64,000 nt of DNA from MGBC163016 sp964631345 (GTDB lineage Bacteria; Actinomycetota; Coriobacteriia; Coriobacteriales; Eggerthellaceae). Shown piece after piece: positions 34,586 through 45,307 of this stretch. Both the position numbers and the translations under genes were made by a program. The DNA lies in assembly GCA_964631345.1 (NCBI GenBank), contig CAZVWE010000001.1, positions 248,001-312,000 on the forward strand, written 5' to 3'. How positions within the stretch are numbered: the stretch's first letter is position 1; the number at the start of each line of letters is the position of its first letter. The notes below the pieces were generated by a model. The model was not told the origin of the DNA. It searched no databases and worked only from the letters and a program-made list of their open reading frames with translations.

Positions 34586-34690
34586 TTCATCTTACCTTTC
34601 TATCCTTGATAAAGGATAAATCTACAGGATCAGTACAACCTGTTTTCTAAACACCTAAAGATCGGAAAATTCTAAGGTACTGGCAGGCTC

Positions 34691-35608
34691 TTACATATTT
34701 ACACAATGGGTTTTAGTGCCTGTAGCCATGTAATCCATAATCTCGTTTACAGCCATAATTGCGCAGTTTTCTTCCGCTTCATCAGTTGATGCACCAAGAT
34801 GAGGAATCACGATTGCGCGTTCCATTTTTACTACTGCAGGATTTGCGAAATCCGTGACATACCTAGATACTTTTCCGCTCTCAAGAGCGTCTGCCATTGC
34901 CGCATCATCAACAAGAACGTCTCTAGCTAAGTTTACGAATACAACTCCATCTTTCATCTTTGAGAATGCATCCGCATCAATCATGCCCTTTGTCGAATCC
35001 ATTGCAGGTACATGAATTGTGATGTAGTCACTTTCGCTATAGAGCTTATCTAGGTCATCCGTAAACTGCATATCACTAGAAATTGCAGCTGCTGCATCGG
35101 CTGGCAAATACGGGTCATAACCAACAACGCGCATTCCTAAAGCCTCAGCTGCAGGGACAACAAGTTTACCGATTGCACCAAGTCCAATAACACCAAGTGT
35201 CTTACCTGTTATTTCATTTCCAGCATATGCCTTTTTGGCTTTCTCCGCAGATTTGCCAATGTTTTCGTCGTCAGCATTTTCCTTGACCCATTCAATGCCA
35301 CCAACAATGTCACGAGAAGCTAGTAGCATTCCAGCTAAAACAAGTTCTTTAACTGCATTTGCATTTGCACCCGGTGTATTAAACACTGGAATTCCTGCTT
35401 CCGCCAAAGCCTCTAATGGAATGTTGTTAACACCTGCACCTGCACGAGCAACTGCTTTTAAGTTTGCAGGTATTTCCATATCGTGCATATTTGCAGAACG
35501 AACCAAAATTACATCTGCTTCATTTACATCATCAGTCAGTTCGTATTCATCGGTCAGAAGCTCAAGTCCCTTCTCAGATATGTTATTAAGGCAATGTACT
35601 TTTGGCAT
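34691..35608 (-). CDS. serA: D-3-phosphoglycerate dehydrogenase-type enzyme
   Basis: 305 residues from ATG 35608 (GAAAGGAACGTC). D-isomer-specific 2-hydroxyacid dehydrogenase: Rossmann motif GVIGLGAIGKLVVPAA, catalytic region ending HLGASTDEAEENCA. It lacks the C-terminal ACT domain, as in short SerA. No serC is adjacent, so a different hydroxyacid substrate is possible, but the sequence is closest in feel to phosphoglycerate dehydrogenase. Confidence 0.82.
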   Translation of the reverse strand: MPKVHCLNNISEKGLELLTDEYELTDDVNEADVILVRSANMHDMEIPANLKAVARAGAGVNNIPLEALAEAGIPVFNTPGANANAVKELVLAGMLLASRDIVGGIEWVKENADDENIGKSAEKAKKAYAGNEITGKTLGVIGLGAIGKLVVPAAEALGMRVVGYDPYLPADAAAAISSDMQFTDDLDKLYSESDYITIHVPAMDSTKGMIDADAFSKMKDGVVFVNLARDVLVDDAAMADALESGKVSRYVTDFANPAVVKMERAIVIPHLGASTDEAEENCAIMAVNEIMDYMATGTKTHCVNM

Positions 35609-35757
35609 GACGTTCCTTTCTTTACAATTTTGTGGCCAATACACCCAAATTACTCAATGTCTATACGAAGCACAAATTAGTACTGAACATTGATGCTGTG
35701 GATATATTTGATTTTGAGTTTAACACTTGGAATAGCTTGGATAATCGTCGTTGCCTA

Positions 35758-35961
35758 TCAACCCAGGCTTGTGTTCATTCCAAGGATTGAAAGAACAACT
35801 ATGGCAGCTATAACAACAATAGCTCCTAGCAAAACTCCACGCCAAATGGTTTTGCGCCCAAGAGATTCGTCTTCGTTTTTTGATGATTCTCTACGACCAA
35901 CCTTAAGTTCGCCTTTTGCATTCAAGAGACTATCTCGTTTGCTTTGAATATCGTTCGACAT
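35758..35961 (-). CDS. small single-pass membrane protein
   Basis: 67 residues: a charged N-terminal half, then one transmembrane helix GVLLGAIVVIAAIVVLSILG at the C-terminus. Probably tail-anchored with the N-terminus inside. No family recognised. 55 bases after the SanA-like gene, same strand. Confidence 0.6.
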   Translation of the reverse strand: MSNDIQSKRDSLLNAKGELKVGRRESSKNEDESLGRKTIWRGVLLGAIVVIAAIVVLSILGMNTSLG

Positions 35962-36016
35962 TTGTATCTTTCTATTTGTATCTTTCGTCTTTTCTAAAAC
36001 TATTCATTTCATATCT

Positions 36017-36691
36017 TTATGTCATAGGTTGCTCTGCATCTGATGGTGGAATTCTAAACACTGTCAATAAAAAGTCTTTATCGCGAGCGATGATTTCACG
36101 CAAACTATATGAAAACTGATTGTCGTAATTTCCCTTATCAGCCGCAACACCCATTGCATCCATCCCTAAACCCTGAGCAATCGCAAGTGCACGATAAAGG
36201 TGATATGCCTGAGTAACGACCATTATGCTATTAGCTCCATATGTATATTTAGCGCGATAAATTGATGCGTATGTGTCATATCCTGCATGATCCACCACTA
36301 TATCTTCCGCAGGAACACCCAGACGAATGCAGTAGTTTTTCATAGCATCCGATTCGTTGTAATGAGAGCTCCTATTATCCCCACTAACAATAAGCTTAGA
36401 AACAGCGCCTGATAAATACAAATCACTTGCCACTTCAAGCCTATCAGCCAAAATGTCAGACGGCGTCCCATCGGAGTATACAGAAGCCCCCAAAACCACA
36501 GCGGCATCTGCATGTGCTTTAGATTCCTCAATTTGGGCAATTGTGTGCACGTCTTCCCTAGTGCTTAATATCACCCAAGCATTTGCTGCAACCGAATAAG
36601 CCGCAAAGACAGCTATTACACATATAAGTGCAATCAAAAGCTTTGCCCAAAACGGCTTTTTACGTTTGTTTTGCGTCTTGTTTAACACCAA
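36017..36691 (-). CDS. SanA/YdcF-like DUF218 membrane protein
   Basis: 224 residues. One N-terminal membrane anchor, then the DUF218 domain with VVLGASVYSDGTPSDILADRL, VSGDN, NESDAM and TYGANSIMVVTQAYHLYRA. SanA/ElyC relatives act at the outside of the membrane in envelope integrity and vancomycin tolerance; the biochemical role is unclear. Confidence 0.85.
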   Translation of the reverse strand: MVLNKTQNKRKKPFWAKLLIALICVIAVFAAYSVAANAWVILSTREDVHTIAQIEESKAHADAAVVLGASVYSDGTPSDILADRLEVASDLYLSGAVSKLIVSGDNRSSHYNESDAMKNYCIRLGVPAEDIVVDHAGYDTYASIYRAKYTYGANSIMVVTQAYHLYRALAIAQGLGMDAMGVAADKGNYDNQFSYSLREIIARDKDFLLTVFRIPPSDAEQPMT

Positions 36692-36758
36692 TCCTATTTA
36701 ACAAATAACCCAATTCGCAAACAGACTATTTGCAATCAACTCTGCCTAATAACTAAAT

Positions 36759-39341
36759 CTATTTGACAACCAAATTTACAAGGCGCCCTGGAACAACAAT
36801 TTCTTTAACCAAGGTCCTACCTTCAATACTATTTGATACGGCCTCTTTTGCAGCTTGTTTCACTGAATCTTCAGAAGCGTCATTGGGAACCATTATATGA
36901 GCCTTAATTTTGCCATTAACCTGAACGGCAATTTCAACTTCATCAGCAACAGCAAGCGCTGGATCATACTCAGGCCATGCTTGTGTGTGCACAGAGTCAG
37001 TATGTCCAAGTACGGTTTGCCAAAGCTCTTCTGTCATATGAGGAGCCATGGGTGCTAAAAGCTTCACTAGAACTTCCGCAATATCTTTATCCAGCGCAGA
37101 GAGTTTGGTGTCATTTTTCCTTGTCTCAGGAGAAACCGAACGCAGGTATTCACCCGCAACATTCGAAAGCTCCATAATGGCAGCAACTGCGGTGTTGAAG
37201 CTGTTGCGATCAATGTCGTCTGTGACTTTCCCAATAACACGATGACGTTCGCGATTTAGCTTATCTGCAATTTCTGTTGAATCCGCTATTGCTAAATCTT
37301 CCTGGAAAATCGTGTCATCACCTGCAATGTATGAGAAATCATTTACCTGGCGCCACACGCGATTTAGGAATTTATGCATTCCCGCCAGACCGTCTTCATT
37401 CCATAGTTTTTCTTTGTCTGGAGGTCCCATAAAAAGCATGGCGGTACGCACCGCATCAGCTCCATATGCATTAATCATTTCTTCAGGAGATACAACATTA
37501 CCCTTCGATTTACTCATAACTTCGCCATTAGCATCTAACACCATGCCTTGGCAAAGCAGGTTTGTGAAAGGTTCATCAAAGTCCAACATGCCAGCATCGC
37601 GCAACACCTTCGTGAAAAATCTACTATATAGAAGATGCAAAATAGCATGCTCAATACCGCCGATATATTGATCAACCGGCATCCATGAATCTACGCGCTG
37701 CTTTTCAAACGGAGCGTGAATATTATGCGGATCGGTATAGCGCATATAATACCAGCTGGAACATGTAAACGTGTCCATGGTGTCAGTTTCGCGTTTTGCC
37801 GCTGCCCCACATTTGGGACATGTCGTATTAACAAATCCGGCGTGATTTGCAAGTGTCTCTCCTGCTGCAAGATCAATATCTTCCGGAAGTCTAACCGGCA
37901 AATCTTCCTCAGGCACAGGAACAACTCCACACTTAGGGCAGTGAATTGCAGGTATTGGATTTCCCCAATATCTCTGACGACTAATCAGCCAATCACGCAG
38001 ACGGTATTCAGTTGTACGCTTTCCCTTACCCACACGTTCGAGCTCTTTTACAATCGCATCTTCTGCAGGAGAATGCTTACCACCAACAAGGCCAGTATAT
38101 TCGCCAGACTGCACAAGAATACCTTCTGCAGAATATGCATTTTCCCAGTCAACAGATGTAACTTTACGACCCTGCTCATCCTTTAGGCTTTCGTAGAGCG
38201 GATCATCTTCTGCAAGAATAATTGGAACAATTGGAAGATCATACTTCTTCGCGAATTCGAAATCGCGCTCATCTCCGCAAGGAACTGCCATAACAGCACC
38301 GGTGCCATAATCTGCCACTACGTAATCTGCAACCCATACTGGCACCTTCTCATCATTTACAGGATTTATAACATAGCGACCTGTAAATATGCCGTGCTTT
38401 TCTCGGTCGCCCTGCGCACGCTCAACCGCGCTAACTTTTTTCGCAGCCTCAGCAAACTCTAAAACTTCTTTTTCTTGCGGAGTACCTGCAACAAATTCTA
38501 CAAGTCCTGCATACTCAGGACCTAAGACAAAAAAGGTACACCCAAAAAGTGTATCTGCACGAGTTGTAAAGACGGTTATAGATTGAGTTGCATCCTCGTC
38601 TGCACCTTCGCCGTGCATGTCACTTTCAAGCGGTACTACATCAAAATCAACATTAGCGCCTTCGCTTTTACCGATCCAATTTGCTTGCTGTTGCTTTACG
38701 TTTTCAGGCCACCCTTTAAGTTGCGATAGATCATCCAATAGTTCCTCAGCATAATCAGTGATTTTGTAGTACCACTGCGTGAGATCGCGCTTTTGAACCT
38801 CAGAATCGCATCTCCAGCAACGACCTTCCGTAACCTGCTCATTGGCAAGAACCGTTGCACATTCAGGACACCAATTGACGGCGCTGTTGCGTCTCTCAAC
38901 CAAACCACGCTTCCAGAATTCTAGAAATATCCACTGTCCCCAACGGTAATACTCAGGGTCACACGCAATAACTGTTCTATCCCAATCATAGGAAAATCCC
39001 ATGCGCTTAAAACTTGCACGCTGGGTATCTATGTTGTCATATGTCCACTTTGCAGGATGTGAATGATGCTTGATCGCTGCATTTTCTGCCGGAAGACCAA
39101 AAGCATCCCATCCCATTGGGTGCAACACATTGTATCCGCGCATGCGAGAATACCTTGCAACCAAATCTCCATAGGTGTAATTACTGACATGTCCCATATG
39201 AATGTCACCTGATGGATATGGAAACATCTCAAGTACATATTTACGTGGAGCATCGGAATTTTCATCTACTGTATATAAGCCATCTTCTTCCCATTTCAGT
39301 TGAAGACGTGGCTCTATCTCGTGGGGGTTATAGGGTTTCAT
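36759..39341 (-). CDS. leuS: leucyl-tRNA synthetase
   Basis: 860 residues, full length. HIGH-type motif PSGDIHMGHVSNY near residue 42-54, zinc-binding knuckle CPECATVLANEQV...CWRC, CP1 editing domain (TTRADTLFGCTFFVLGPE), KMSKS motif MSKSKGNVVSPEEM at about residue 620, then the anticodon-binding domain. A second Cys-rich insertion CPKCGVV...CPKCGAA at about residues 470-515 looks like an additional zinc knuckle. Monocistronic. Confidence 0.97.
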   Translation of the reverse strand: MKPYNPHEIEPRLQLKWEEDGLYTVDENSDAPRKYVLEMFPYPSGDIHMGHVSNYTYGDLVARYSRMRGYNVLHPMGWDAFGLPAENAAIKHHSHPAKWTYDNIDTQRASFKRMGFSYDWDRTVIACDPEYYRWGQWIFLEFWKRGLVERRNSAVNWCPECATVLANEQVTEGRCWRCDSEVQKRDLTQWYYKITDYAEELLDDLSQLKGWPENVKQQQANWIGKSEGANVDFDVVPLESDMHGEGADEDATQSITVFTTRADTLFGCTFFVLGPEYAGLVEFVAGTPQEKEVLEFAEAAKKVSAVERAQGDREKHGIFTGRYVINPVNDEKVPVWVADYVVADYGTGAVMAVPCGDERDFEFAKKYDLPIVPIILAEDDPLYESLKDEQGRKVTSVDWENAYSAEGILVQSGEYTGLVGGKHSPAEDAIVKELERVGKGKRTTEYRLRDWLISRQRYWGNPIPAIHCPKCGVVPVPEEDLPVRLPEDIDLAAGETLANHAGFVNTTCPKCGAAAKRETDTMDTFTCSSWYYMRYTDPHNIHAPFEKQRVDSWMPVDQYIGGIEHAILHLLYSRFFTKVLRDAGMLDFDEPFTNLLCQGMVLDANGEVMSKSKGNVVSPEEMINAYGADAVRTAMLFMGPPDKEKLWNEDGLAGMHKFLNRVWRQVNDFSYIAGDDTIFQEDLAIADSTEIADKLNRERHRVIGKVTDDIDRNSFNTAVAAIMELSNVAGEYLRSVSPETRKNDTKLSALDKDIAEVLVKLLAPMAPHMTEELWQTVLGHTDSVHTQAWPEYDPALAVADEVEIAVQVNGKIKAHIMVPNDASEDSVKQAAKEAVSNSIEGRTLVKEIVVPGRLVNLVVK

Positions 39342-39505
39342 GTGGTTCCTTCTTCAAAATTTACAGTAATTTGTCATTATAAATAGAACCGTCGCTAAAT
39401 TCAGTAATTAAGGCAGAACAAACGCGTGTAATATAATCAAAAACCAGCAAATGCAATTGCTTGGTTTATACATTTATATATGAACGACCTATGAACGGAG
39501 AAGTC

Positions 39506-40030
39506 ATGACAAACCCACAAGCCGGATGGTATCCCGATCCTTCAGGCGATACATCCCGTATTCGTTATTGGAACGGTACCGCATGGACAAATGAATTTGC
39601 TCCAGCGCAGTCAGCTCCTTCTGCAGCTCCTGAACAACAAGCAACTGCACAACCCAACCAACAGCAATCTGCATACGCAGCACAAACAACCCAGACACCA
39701 CAGGCCACACCTTACGCAACACAGCAGCAAGGTTATGGCGCAAATCCAGGCTATGGCACGAACACAGCCTGCCAACCTAACACAGTTCTCTACCAAGTAA
39801 GCGATCAAGACAGAACTCTCAGACTGATTGCTTTTATATTTGTTTTGATCAGTACCGTCTCAACTTGTTGGCTAATCATTCCTCTTGCATGGATGATTCC
39901 GTTTTCCATCTTTTCTTACAAAACCTATAAGGGCGAACGCGCAAATACGACAACTTTTGGTGTATTAGTGCTTATATTCTGTTCTCTTGTTGGCGGAATC
40001 CTATTGTTGGTTTCAAATAAAGAAGCCTAA
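39506..40030 (+). CDS. DUF2510-domain membrane protein
   Basis: 174 residues from ATG 39506 (GGAGAAGTC). DUF2510 box AGWYPDPSGDTSRIRYWNGT at residues 5-24, a Gln/Ala/Thr-rich linker (about 70 residues), then two transmembrane helices near the C-terminus. Such proteins are common in Actinobacteria with unknown, probably envelope-linked function. Confidence 0.8.
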   Translation: MTNPQAGWYPDPSGDTSRIRYWNGTAWTNEFAPAQSAPSAAPEQQATAQPNQQQSAYAAQTTQTPQATPYATQQQGYGANPGYGTNTACQPNTVLYQVSDQDRTLRLIAFIFVLISTVSTCWLIIPLAWMIPFSIFSYKTYKGERANTTTFGVLVLIFCSLVGGILLLVSNKEA

Positions 40031-40083
40031 TAGGCTTTTAGCAACTACTTATTACAAGCAATTTTCAAACAAAGCTACTGTAG

Positions 40084-40671
<588 letters not shown>

Positions 40672-40714
40672 CAACAAAAACAAATGATTGAGAATTTCAT
40701 CAGCTAAGAAAAAT

Positions 40715-40740
40715 ATAGGCCTTGATATATCAAGGCCTAT
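40715..40740 (-). terminator. terminator after guaB, perfect 26-bp palindrome
   Basis: ATAGGCCTTGATA/TATCAAGGCCTAT with no unpaired base, followed on the minus strand by ATTTTTC. It serves guaB; on the plus strand it lacks a T run but could also stop engB transcripts. Confidence 0.8.
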
Positions 40741-40767
40741 AGAGCTTTATCAGTACACTGCTGATAA

Positions 40768-42288
40768 TTAATGCGTGTTGCTTACGTATGTATTTTTATC
40801 TTTTAGAAGCACATCGTGTGCGCCACCTTCGATAATCGATGTGGACGACACAACGGTAAGCTTTGCCTTTTCTTGAAGCTCAGGAATCGAAAGAGCGCCG
40901 CAGTTACACATTGTGGATTTCACTTTTGAAAGCGTGACAGCTACGTTGTCTTTCAAAGAGCCAGCGTAAGGAACATACGAGTCAACACCTTCCTCAAACG
41001 TAAGTGAAGCCTTATTGCCACCAAGGTCATAACGCTGCCAATTACGTGCACGGGCAGAACCTTCGCCCCAATACTCTTTCATGTAACTTCCGTTAACCAT
41101 CACCTTGTTCGATGGGCTTTCGTCAAAACGTGCAAAGTAACGACCAAGCATTACAAAGTCAGACCCCATCGCAAGTGCAAGTGAAATGTGGTGATCATAC
41201 ACAATGCCGCCATCAGAACATATTGGAATGTATTCCCCAGTTTCCTTAAACCATTCATCACGCGCTTTCGCAACCTCAATTACAGCAGTTGCTTGTCCGC
41301 GTCCAATTCCCTTTGTCTCGCGAGTGATACAAATTGAACCGCCACCGATACCGATTTTTATAAAGTCAGCACCGCTTTCTGCAAGAAATCTAAAGCCATC
41401 TCTATCAACCACATTGCCAGCGCCAACTTTTACGTCGTTGCCATAGTGATCGCGAATCCATTTAATAGTTAGCTTTTGCCAATCAGAATAACCTTCTGAC
41501 GAATCGATGCACAAAACGTCCACTCCTGCATCCACAAGAGCTGGAACTCTCTCAGCATAATCGCGTGTATTGATACCTGCACCCACCATATAGCGTTTAT
41601 GAGCATCCAACATCTCGTCAGGATTTGACTTATGTGAGTCATAGTCTTTTCGGAAAACAAGCGCAACCAAATGATCGCTTGCATCCACAATCGGAAGGCA
41701 ATTGAGTTTGTGCTCCCAAATTATGTCATTTGCATCTTTAAGGCTTGTGTCATCTTGCGCCACAACCATCTTATCGCGCGGAGTCATGAACTCTGTTACC
41801 TTAATATCCATTGGCATACGAGACACTCTATAGTCACGAGACGTTACGATACCTAAAAGCTTTCCGTTGCTTGTGCCATCATCTGTTACTGGCATAGTGG
41901 AATATCCATAGGCTTCTTTTAAGTCCACTACAGTTTGAAGTGTCATATCGGGGGAAAGATTTACGGCAGATTTCACAAACCCGGCCTTGTAATCTTTCAC
42001 ACGTTTTACCATTGCGGCTTCATCTTCTATAGATTGAGATCCATATAAAAACGACATGCCACCTTCTGTTGCAAGTGCAACCGCCATACGATCATCTGAC
42101 ACAGATTGCATGATCGCCGAAATCATTGGGATACTTAAACTAATAGGGCATTCTTCTTTGCCCTTTTTATATTTGACAAGTGGGGTTTTTAAAGACACAG
42201 CTTCAGGGATACAGCTACTTGGAGAAAACCCTGGCACCAAAAGATACTCATTAAATGTACGTGAAGGTTCGTCAAAATAAAAAGCCAT
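40768..42288 (-). CDS. guaB: IMP dehydrogenase
   Basis: 506 residues. It makes XMP from IMP, the committed step to GMP. The TIM barrel is interrupted by two CBS domains (about residues 110-225). Catalytic cysteine in GIGGGSICITRE, where most IMPDHs read GIGPGSICTTR. The flap region reads EGSARARNW. The start ATG 42288 gives MAFYFDEPSRTFNEYLL, a normal N-terminus for this IMPDH class. Confidence 0.93.
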   Translation of the reverse strand: MAFYFDEPSRTFNEYLLVPGFSPSSCIPEAVSLKTPLVKYKKGKEECPISLSIPMISAIMQSVSDDRMAVALATEGGMSFLYGSQSIEDEAAMVKRVKDYKAGFVKSAVNLSPDMTLQTVVDLKEAYGYSTMPVTDDGTSNGKLLGIVTSRDYRVSRMPMDIKVTEFMTPRDKMVVAQDDTSLKDANDIIWEHKLNCLPIVDASDHLVALVFRKDYDSHKSNPDEMLDAHKRYMVGAGINTRDYAERVPALVDAGVDVLCIDSSEGYSDWQKLTIKWIRDHYGNDVKVGAGNVVDRDGFRFLAESGADFIKIGIGGGSICITRETKGIGRGQATAVIEVAKARDEWFKETGEYIPICSDGGIVYDHHISLALAMGSDFVMLGRYFARFDESPSNKVMVNGSYMKEYWGEGSARARNWQRYDLGGNKASLTFEEGVDSYVPYAGSLKDNVAVTLSKVKSTMCNCGALSIPELQEKAKLTVVSSTSIIEGGAHDVLLKDKNTYVSNTH

Positions 42289-42668
42289 GAATCCCCATTT
42301 CCTCGATTTAGCTCGCCTATGCCTACTTATAGCTCATCAGGTTTCGTTTAATAAACTCATCCTAGAACTTATGAATAACTTATCTAAATCTTACATAAAT
42401 GCAGCAGTATTTATAAGAACTTCGAGAATTTTTGCTTCAAATTTATTGCGAAATGTTGCAGATAGAAAAAGTTGTGAAAACAAGAAGGCCGCCCGGTCAT
42501 GCAATTGTTGCATTAGACACAGACGGCCTCAAAATTTATGTGATGTTCGCAAAAACGCTACGAACTCATTTAAGTAACTCTTAGCGAAATCACAGCTCAC
42601 ATAAATAGCTACTTACATAGCTACTTAAATCAACACGTCCCAACAATTTCTAGAGTGTAAAGCTTTCT
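42289..42668. other. gene-free stretch between guaB and rubrerythrin
   Basis: No coding signal. It should hold the guaB promoter. A nested hairpin AGGCCG/CGGCCT (42486-42491, 42524-42529) with an inner ATGCAA/TTGCAT is followed on the minus strand by CTTCTTGTTTTC, a probable terminator for the rubrerythrin gene. Confidence 0.5.
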
Positions 42669-43277
42669 CTAGAATGCCTGGAACTGTGACTTTGGAGCAA
42701 AGCAAATTGGGCACTTCTCAAAGTCGTCACCCTTGTGGATATAGCCACAAACAGGGCAAAGATAATACTTGTCATCATCAGGAGAATCGATGTCGTTGTA
42801 TGCCTGCATATAGAGCTCTGCATGAACGCCTTCTGCAAGCTTTGCACGCGAAAATACTAATTGAGCAGTTGTCTCACCTTCATCAATTGCGACTTGAATA
42901 AATGAAGGATACATATCAGATGTCTCATAGATCTCGCCAAGTGCACCAGAAATAAGATTTACATCAGTTTGATTTGCTGGAATCTCAGGAGGCTCAGGTG
43001 GAACATAATCAGGTTCTTTGCTTTGAATGACTGCAGTTTCGAGGCGAATATGAATCTGCTCAGCTGCAGCTGTAGCTTCAAACTGACGAGCAATCTGATC
43101 AAAGCCTTGCTCTTTTGCAGCCTTTGAGAATGCGGCGTATTTAGCAGAAGCGCCAGTCTCACCAGCAACAGCAGCCTTTAGATTATCAAGTGTAGTTCCC
43201 ACTACCGTCTCGGACTCAGGCATTATGTCAAAGTTCGAGGAGTTCTCAGCTGTTGGTAATGATTCGCGTACCTTCAT
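42669..43277 (-). CDS. rubrerythrin
   Basis: 202 residues from ATG 43277 (AAAGGAGAAACG). A ferritin-like diiron domain (residues 30-160, Glu/His pairs in AAEQIHIR and AEGVHAELY) is followed by a rubredoxin-like zinc/iron site CPVCGYIH...CPICFAP. Rubrerythrins reduce hydrogen peroxide in anaerobes. About 20 residues of extra N-terminus precede the ferritin fold. Confidence 0.9.
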   Translation of the reverse strand: MKVRESLPTAENSSNFDIMPESETVVGTTLDNLKAAVAGETGASAKYAAFSKAAKEQGFDQIARQFEATAAAEQIHIRLETAVIQSKEPDYVPPEPPEIPANQTDVNLISGALGEIYETSDMYPSFIQVAIDEGETTAQLVFSRAKLAEGVHAELYMQAYNDIDSPDDDKYYLCPVCGYIHKGDDFEKCPICFAPKSQFQAF

Positions 43278-43413
43278 CGTTTCTCCTTTGTAATTGTTGG
43301 TTTGGACGATGCTGTTCATTATAGATAAATGAACAGCTGACAAGTAGTTTATGTTTCGATATTTACATCTCTTATCTAAAATATATTTGAAATTAAAATC
43401 GGAAGGAACAAGC

Positions 43414-44865
43414 ATGGATCACAAATCAACATGGCGTAAATACAATACGGAAGACCTGGCTCAGCTAAACGCATTAGCTGACGCATATAAAGCCTTCATT
43501 TCAAACAATAAAACAGAACGCGAATGCTTTAAATCCGCGAAAGAAAGCGCTGAAACTGCTGGATATATTGCGCTTGAAGATGCCATCAAGTCAGGCATCA
43601 CGCTTAAGGCAGGAGATAAAATCTGGGCAGGGTCACACGAAAAAGCAATAGTCATGGTTCAAATTGGTCGTGAGCCAATGACATCAGGCATGAATATTCT
43701 TGGCGCCCATATTGATTCTCCACGACTTGATATCAAGCAAAATCCGGTCTATGAAAAGGACGGGTTTGTGCTGCTTGATACACATTACTACGGCGGTATC
43801 AAAAAGTATCAGTGGGTAGCGCTACCACTTGCCATGCATGGAGTTGTCGCAAAAAAGGATGGATCCGTAATAGATATATGTATAGGCGAAGATGAAGGAG
43901 ATCCTGTTTTTTGCGTAACTGACCTTCTTCCACACCTTGGAGCTAAACAGATGGAAAAGAAAGGCTCCGAAGTTATAGAAGGTGAAGACCTAGATATTCT
44001 TGTAGGTAATATGTGTGCCGCTGAGGCTATTAACGCAGCTAATGACGACAAGAAAACTGACGAGCAAACGGATGACAATGCAAAAGATGAAAGCAAATCA
44101 GATCCTGTAAAGACTTTCACCTTAAATCTTCTGCGCGATAAATATGATATCGAAGAGGACGACTTCTTATCAGCTGAACTTGAGATTGTACCCGCAGGCA
44201 AAGCACGCGATTTAGGTTTTGATCGCTCAATGGTTTTGGGGTACGGGCAGGACGATCGTGTATGCGCATACACTTCCCTTGATGCTCAGCTGTCCATTGC
44301 AGATGAGATAACCGATAAAACCTGTGTTTGCATTCTTGTTGACAAAGAAGAAATCGGAAGCGTCGGCGCTACAGGCATGGAATCCTCTTTTTTCGAAAAT
44401 GCGATTGCCGAAATAATGGAACTTACTGGTATTAGTGGCAATCTAATGGTTAGACGCGCACTTGCTAAATCAAGCATGCTTTCATCTGATGTATCTGCTG
44501 GTGTCGATCCATCATATGCATCTGTGTTTGAATCGAAGAACTCTGCTTATCTAGGTCGTGGCCTAGTGTTCAACAAATACACAGGGGCACGTGGTAAAAG
44601 CGGATCGAATGATGCTCGTGCTGAATATATAGCTCGTATCCGTCGTGTTATGGATGAAGGCGATGTGAGCTTCCAAACTGCAGAACTTGGACGAGTTGAT
44701 GCAGGTGGCGGCGGAACCATTGCATATATTCCGGCAAGATTTGGCATGGATGTAATCGACTCAGGAATTCCTGTGCTTAGCATGCATAGCCCATGGGAGG
44801 CAACCAGCAAAGCCGATATATATGAAGCACGCAAAGGCTATAGAGAATTCCTTTTGAATGCATAA
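43414..44865 (+). CDS. M18-family aminopeptidase
   Basis: 483 residues from ATG 43414 (GGAAGGAACAAGC). Zinc ligands lie in LGAHIDSPRLD and DKEEIGSVGATGM; the C-terminal ligand His is in VLSMHSPWEATS. M18 enzymes remove acidic or neutral N-terminal residues from peptides in the cytoplasm. An acidic insertion (about residues 205-225, NDDKKTDEQTDD) looks like a recently expanded low-complexity loop. Confidence 0.92.
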   Translation: MDHKSTWRKYNTEDLAQLNALADAYKAFISNNKTERECFKSAKESAETAGYIALEDAIKSGITLKAGDKIWAGSHEKAIVMVQIGREPMTSGMNILGAHIDSPRLDIKQNPVYEKDGFVLLDTHYYGGIKKYQWVALPLAMHGVVAKKDGSVIDICIGEDEGDPVFCVTDLLPHLGAKQMEKKGSEVIEGEDLDILVGNMCAAEAINAANDDKKTDEQTDDNAKDESKSDPVKTFTLNLLRDKYDIEEDDFLSAELEIVPAGKARDLGFDRSMVLGYGQDDRVCAYTSLDAQLSIADEITDKTCVCILVDKEEIGSVGATGMESSFFENAIAEIMELTGISGNLMVRRALAKSSMLSSDVSAGVDPSYASVFESKNSAYLGRGLVFNKYTGARGKSGSNDARAEYIARIRRVMDEGDVSFQTAELGRVDAGGGGTIAYIPARFGMDVIDSGIPVLSMHSPWEATSKADIYEARKGYREFLLNA

Positions 44866-44875
44866 CTCTTGGTTG

Positions 44876-44915
44876 TTTGAAGCAAACACAAGCAAACACA
44901 AGTATTTGCTTCAAA
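44876..44915. repeat. inverted and direct repeats after the aminopeptidase gene
   Basis: Perfect 11-base arms TTTGAAGCAAA (44876-44886) and TTTGCTTCAAA (44905-44915) enclose two direct copies of AGCAAACACA. This may be an mRNA 3' stabilising hairpin just before the terminator. Confidence 0.55.
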
Positions 44916-44934
44916 ACTTTGAGGTACAAAATTT

Positions 44935-44960
44935 AAGGCACCTTAGATAGAAGGTGTCTT
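44935..44960 (+). terminator. terminator after the M18 aminopeptidase
   Basis: AAGGCACCTT/AAGGTGTCTT with a 6-nt loop and one G-T pair, followed by TCTTTCTT. Confidence 0.7.
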
Positions 44961-45130
44961 TCTTTCTTGGATGCTTATCAACAATAGCGCCTTCTAGCAT
45001 CTTCTAGCATCTTCGAATATGTCCTAATGGCAACAAAAGACGCCTTATGCAACGGATATATGTCAGGGAAGATGCACCGCGTAAACCAAAACCTGCAAAG
45101 GGTTTTAATCCTAGCGAAGCGGCGTAAAGT

Positions 45131-45307
45131 ATGCATCAAGAAAAGGGATTACTCCTCCTTACCCTTTCCTTCTTCTCTCAAAGGAAGTCTTCCCCTAAAG
45201 ACTTCCACGAAGGTTCTGACCAGACCTTCAAACATATGAGATAGGCAATTCCCCGGCCGAGTCTCACAGAAAACGAAGGACGACACAAGTGCCGCCCTTC
45301 GTTTTTT
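45131..45307 (+). ncRNA. candidate small regulatory RNA with C-rich loops
   Basis: A 677-bp gap without a gene holds a chain of hairpins ending in a strong intrinsic terminator (AAAACGAAGG 45270-45279, CCTTCGTTTT 45296-45305, T run to 45307). Before it lie GGAAGTCTT/AAGACTTCC (45183-45191, 45198-45206) with loop CCCCTA, GAAGGT/ACCTTC, and TGAGA/TCTCA enclosing AATTCCCCGG. The 5' part is pyrimidine-rich (CTCCTCCTTACCC). Unpaired CCUCC and CCCC tracts are how several Gram-positive small RNAs pair with ribosome binding sites. No SRP, tmRNA or RNase P core was recognised. The 5' end is not defined. Confidence 0.45.
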
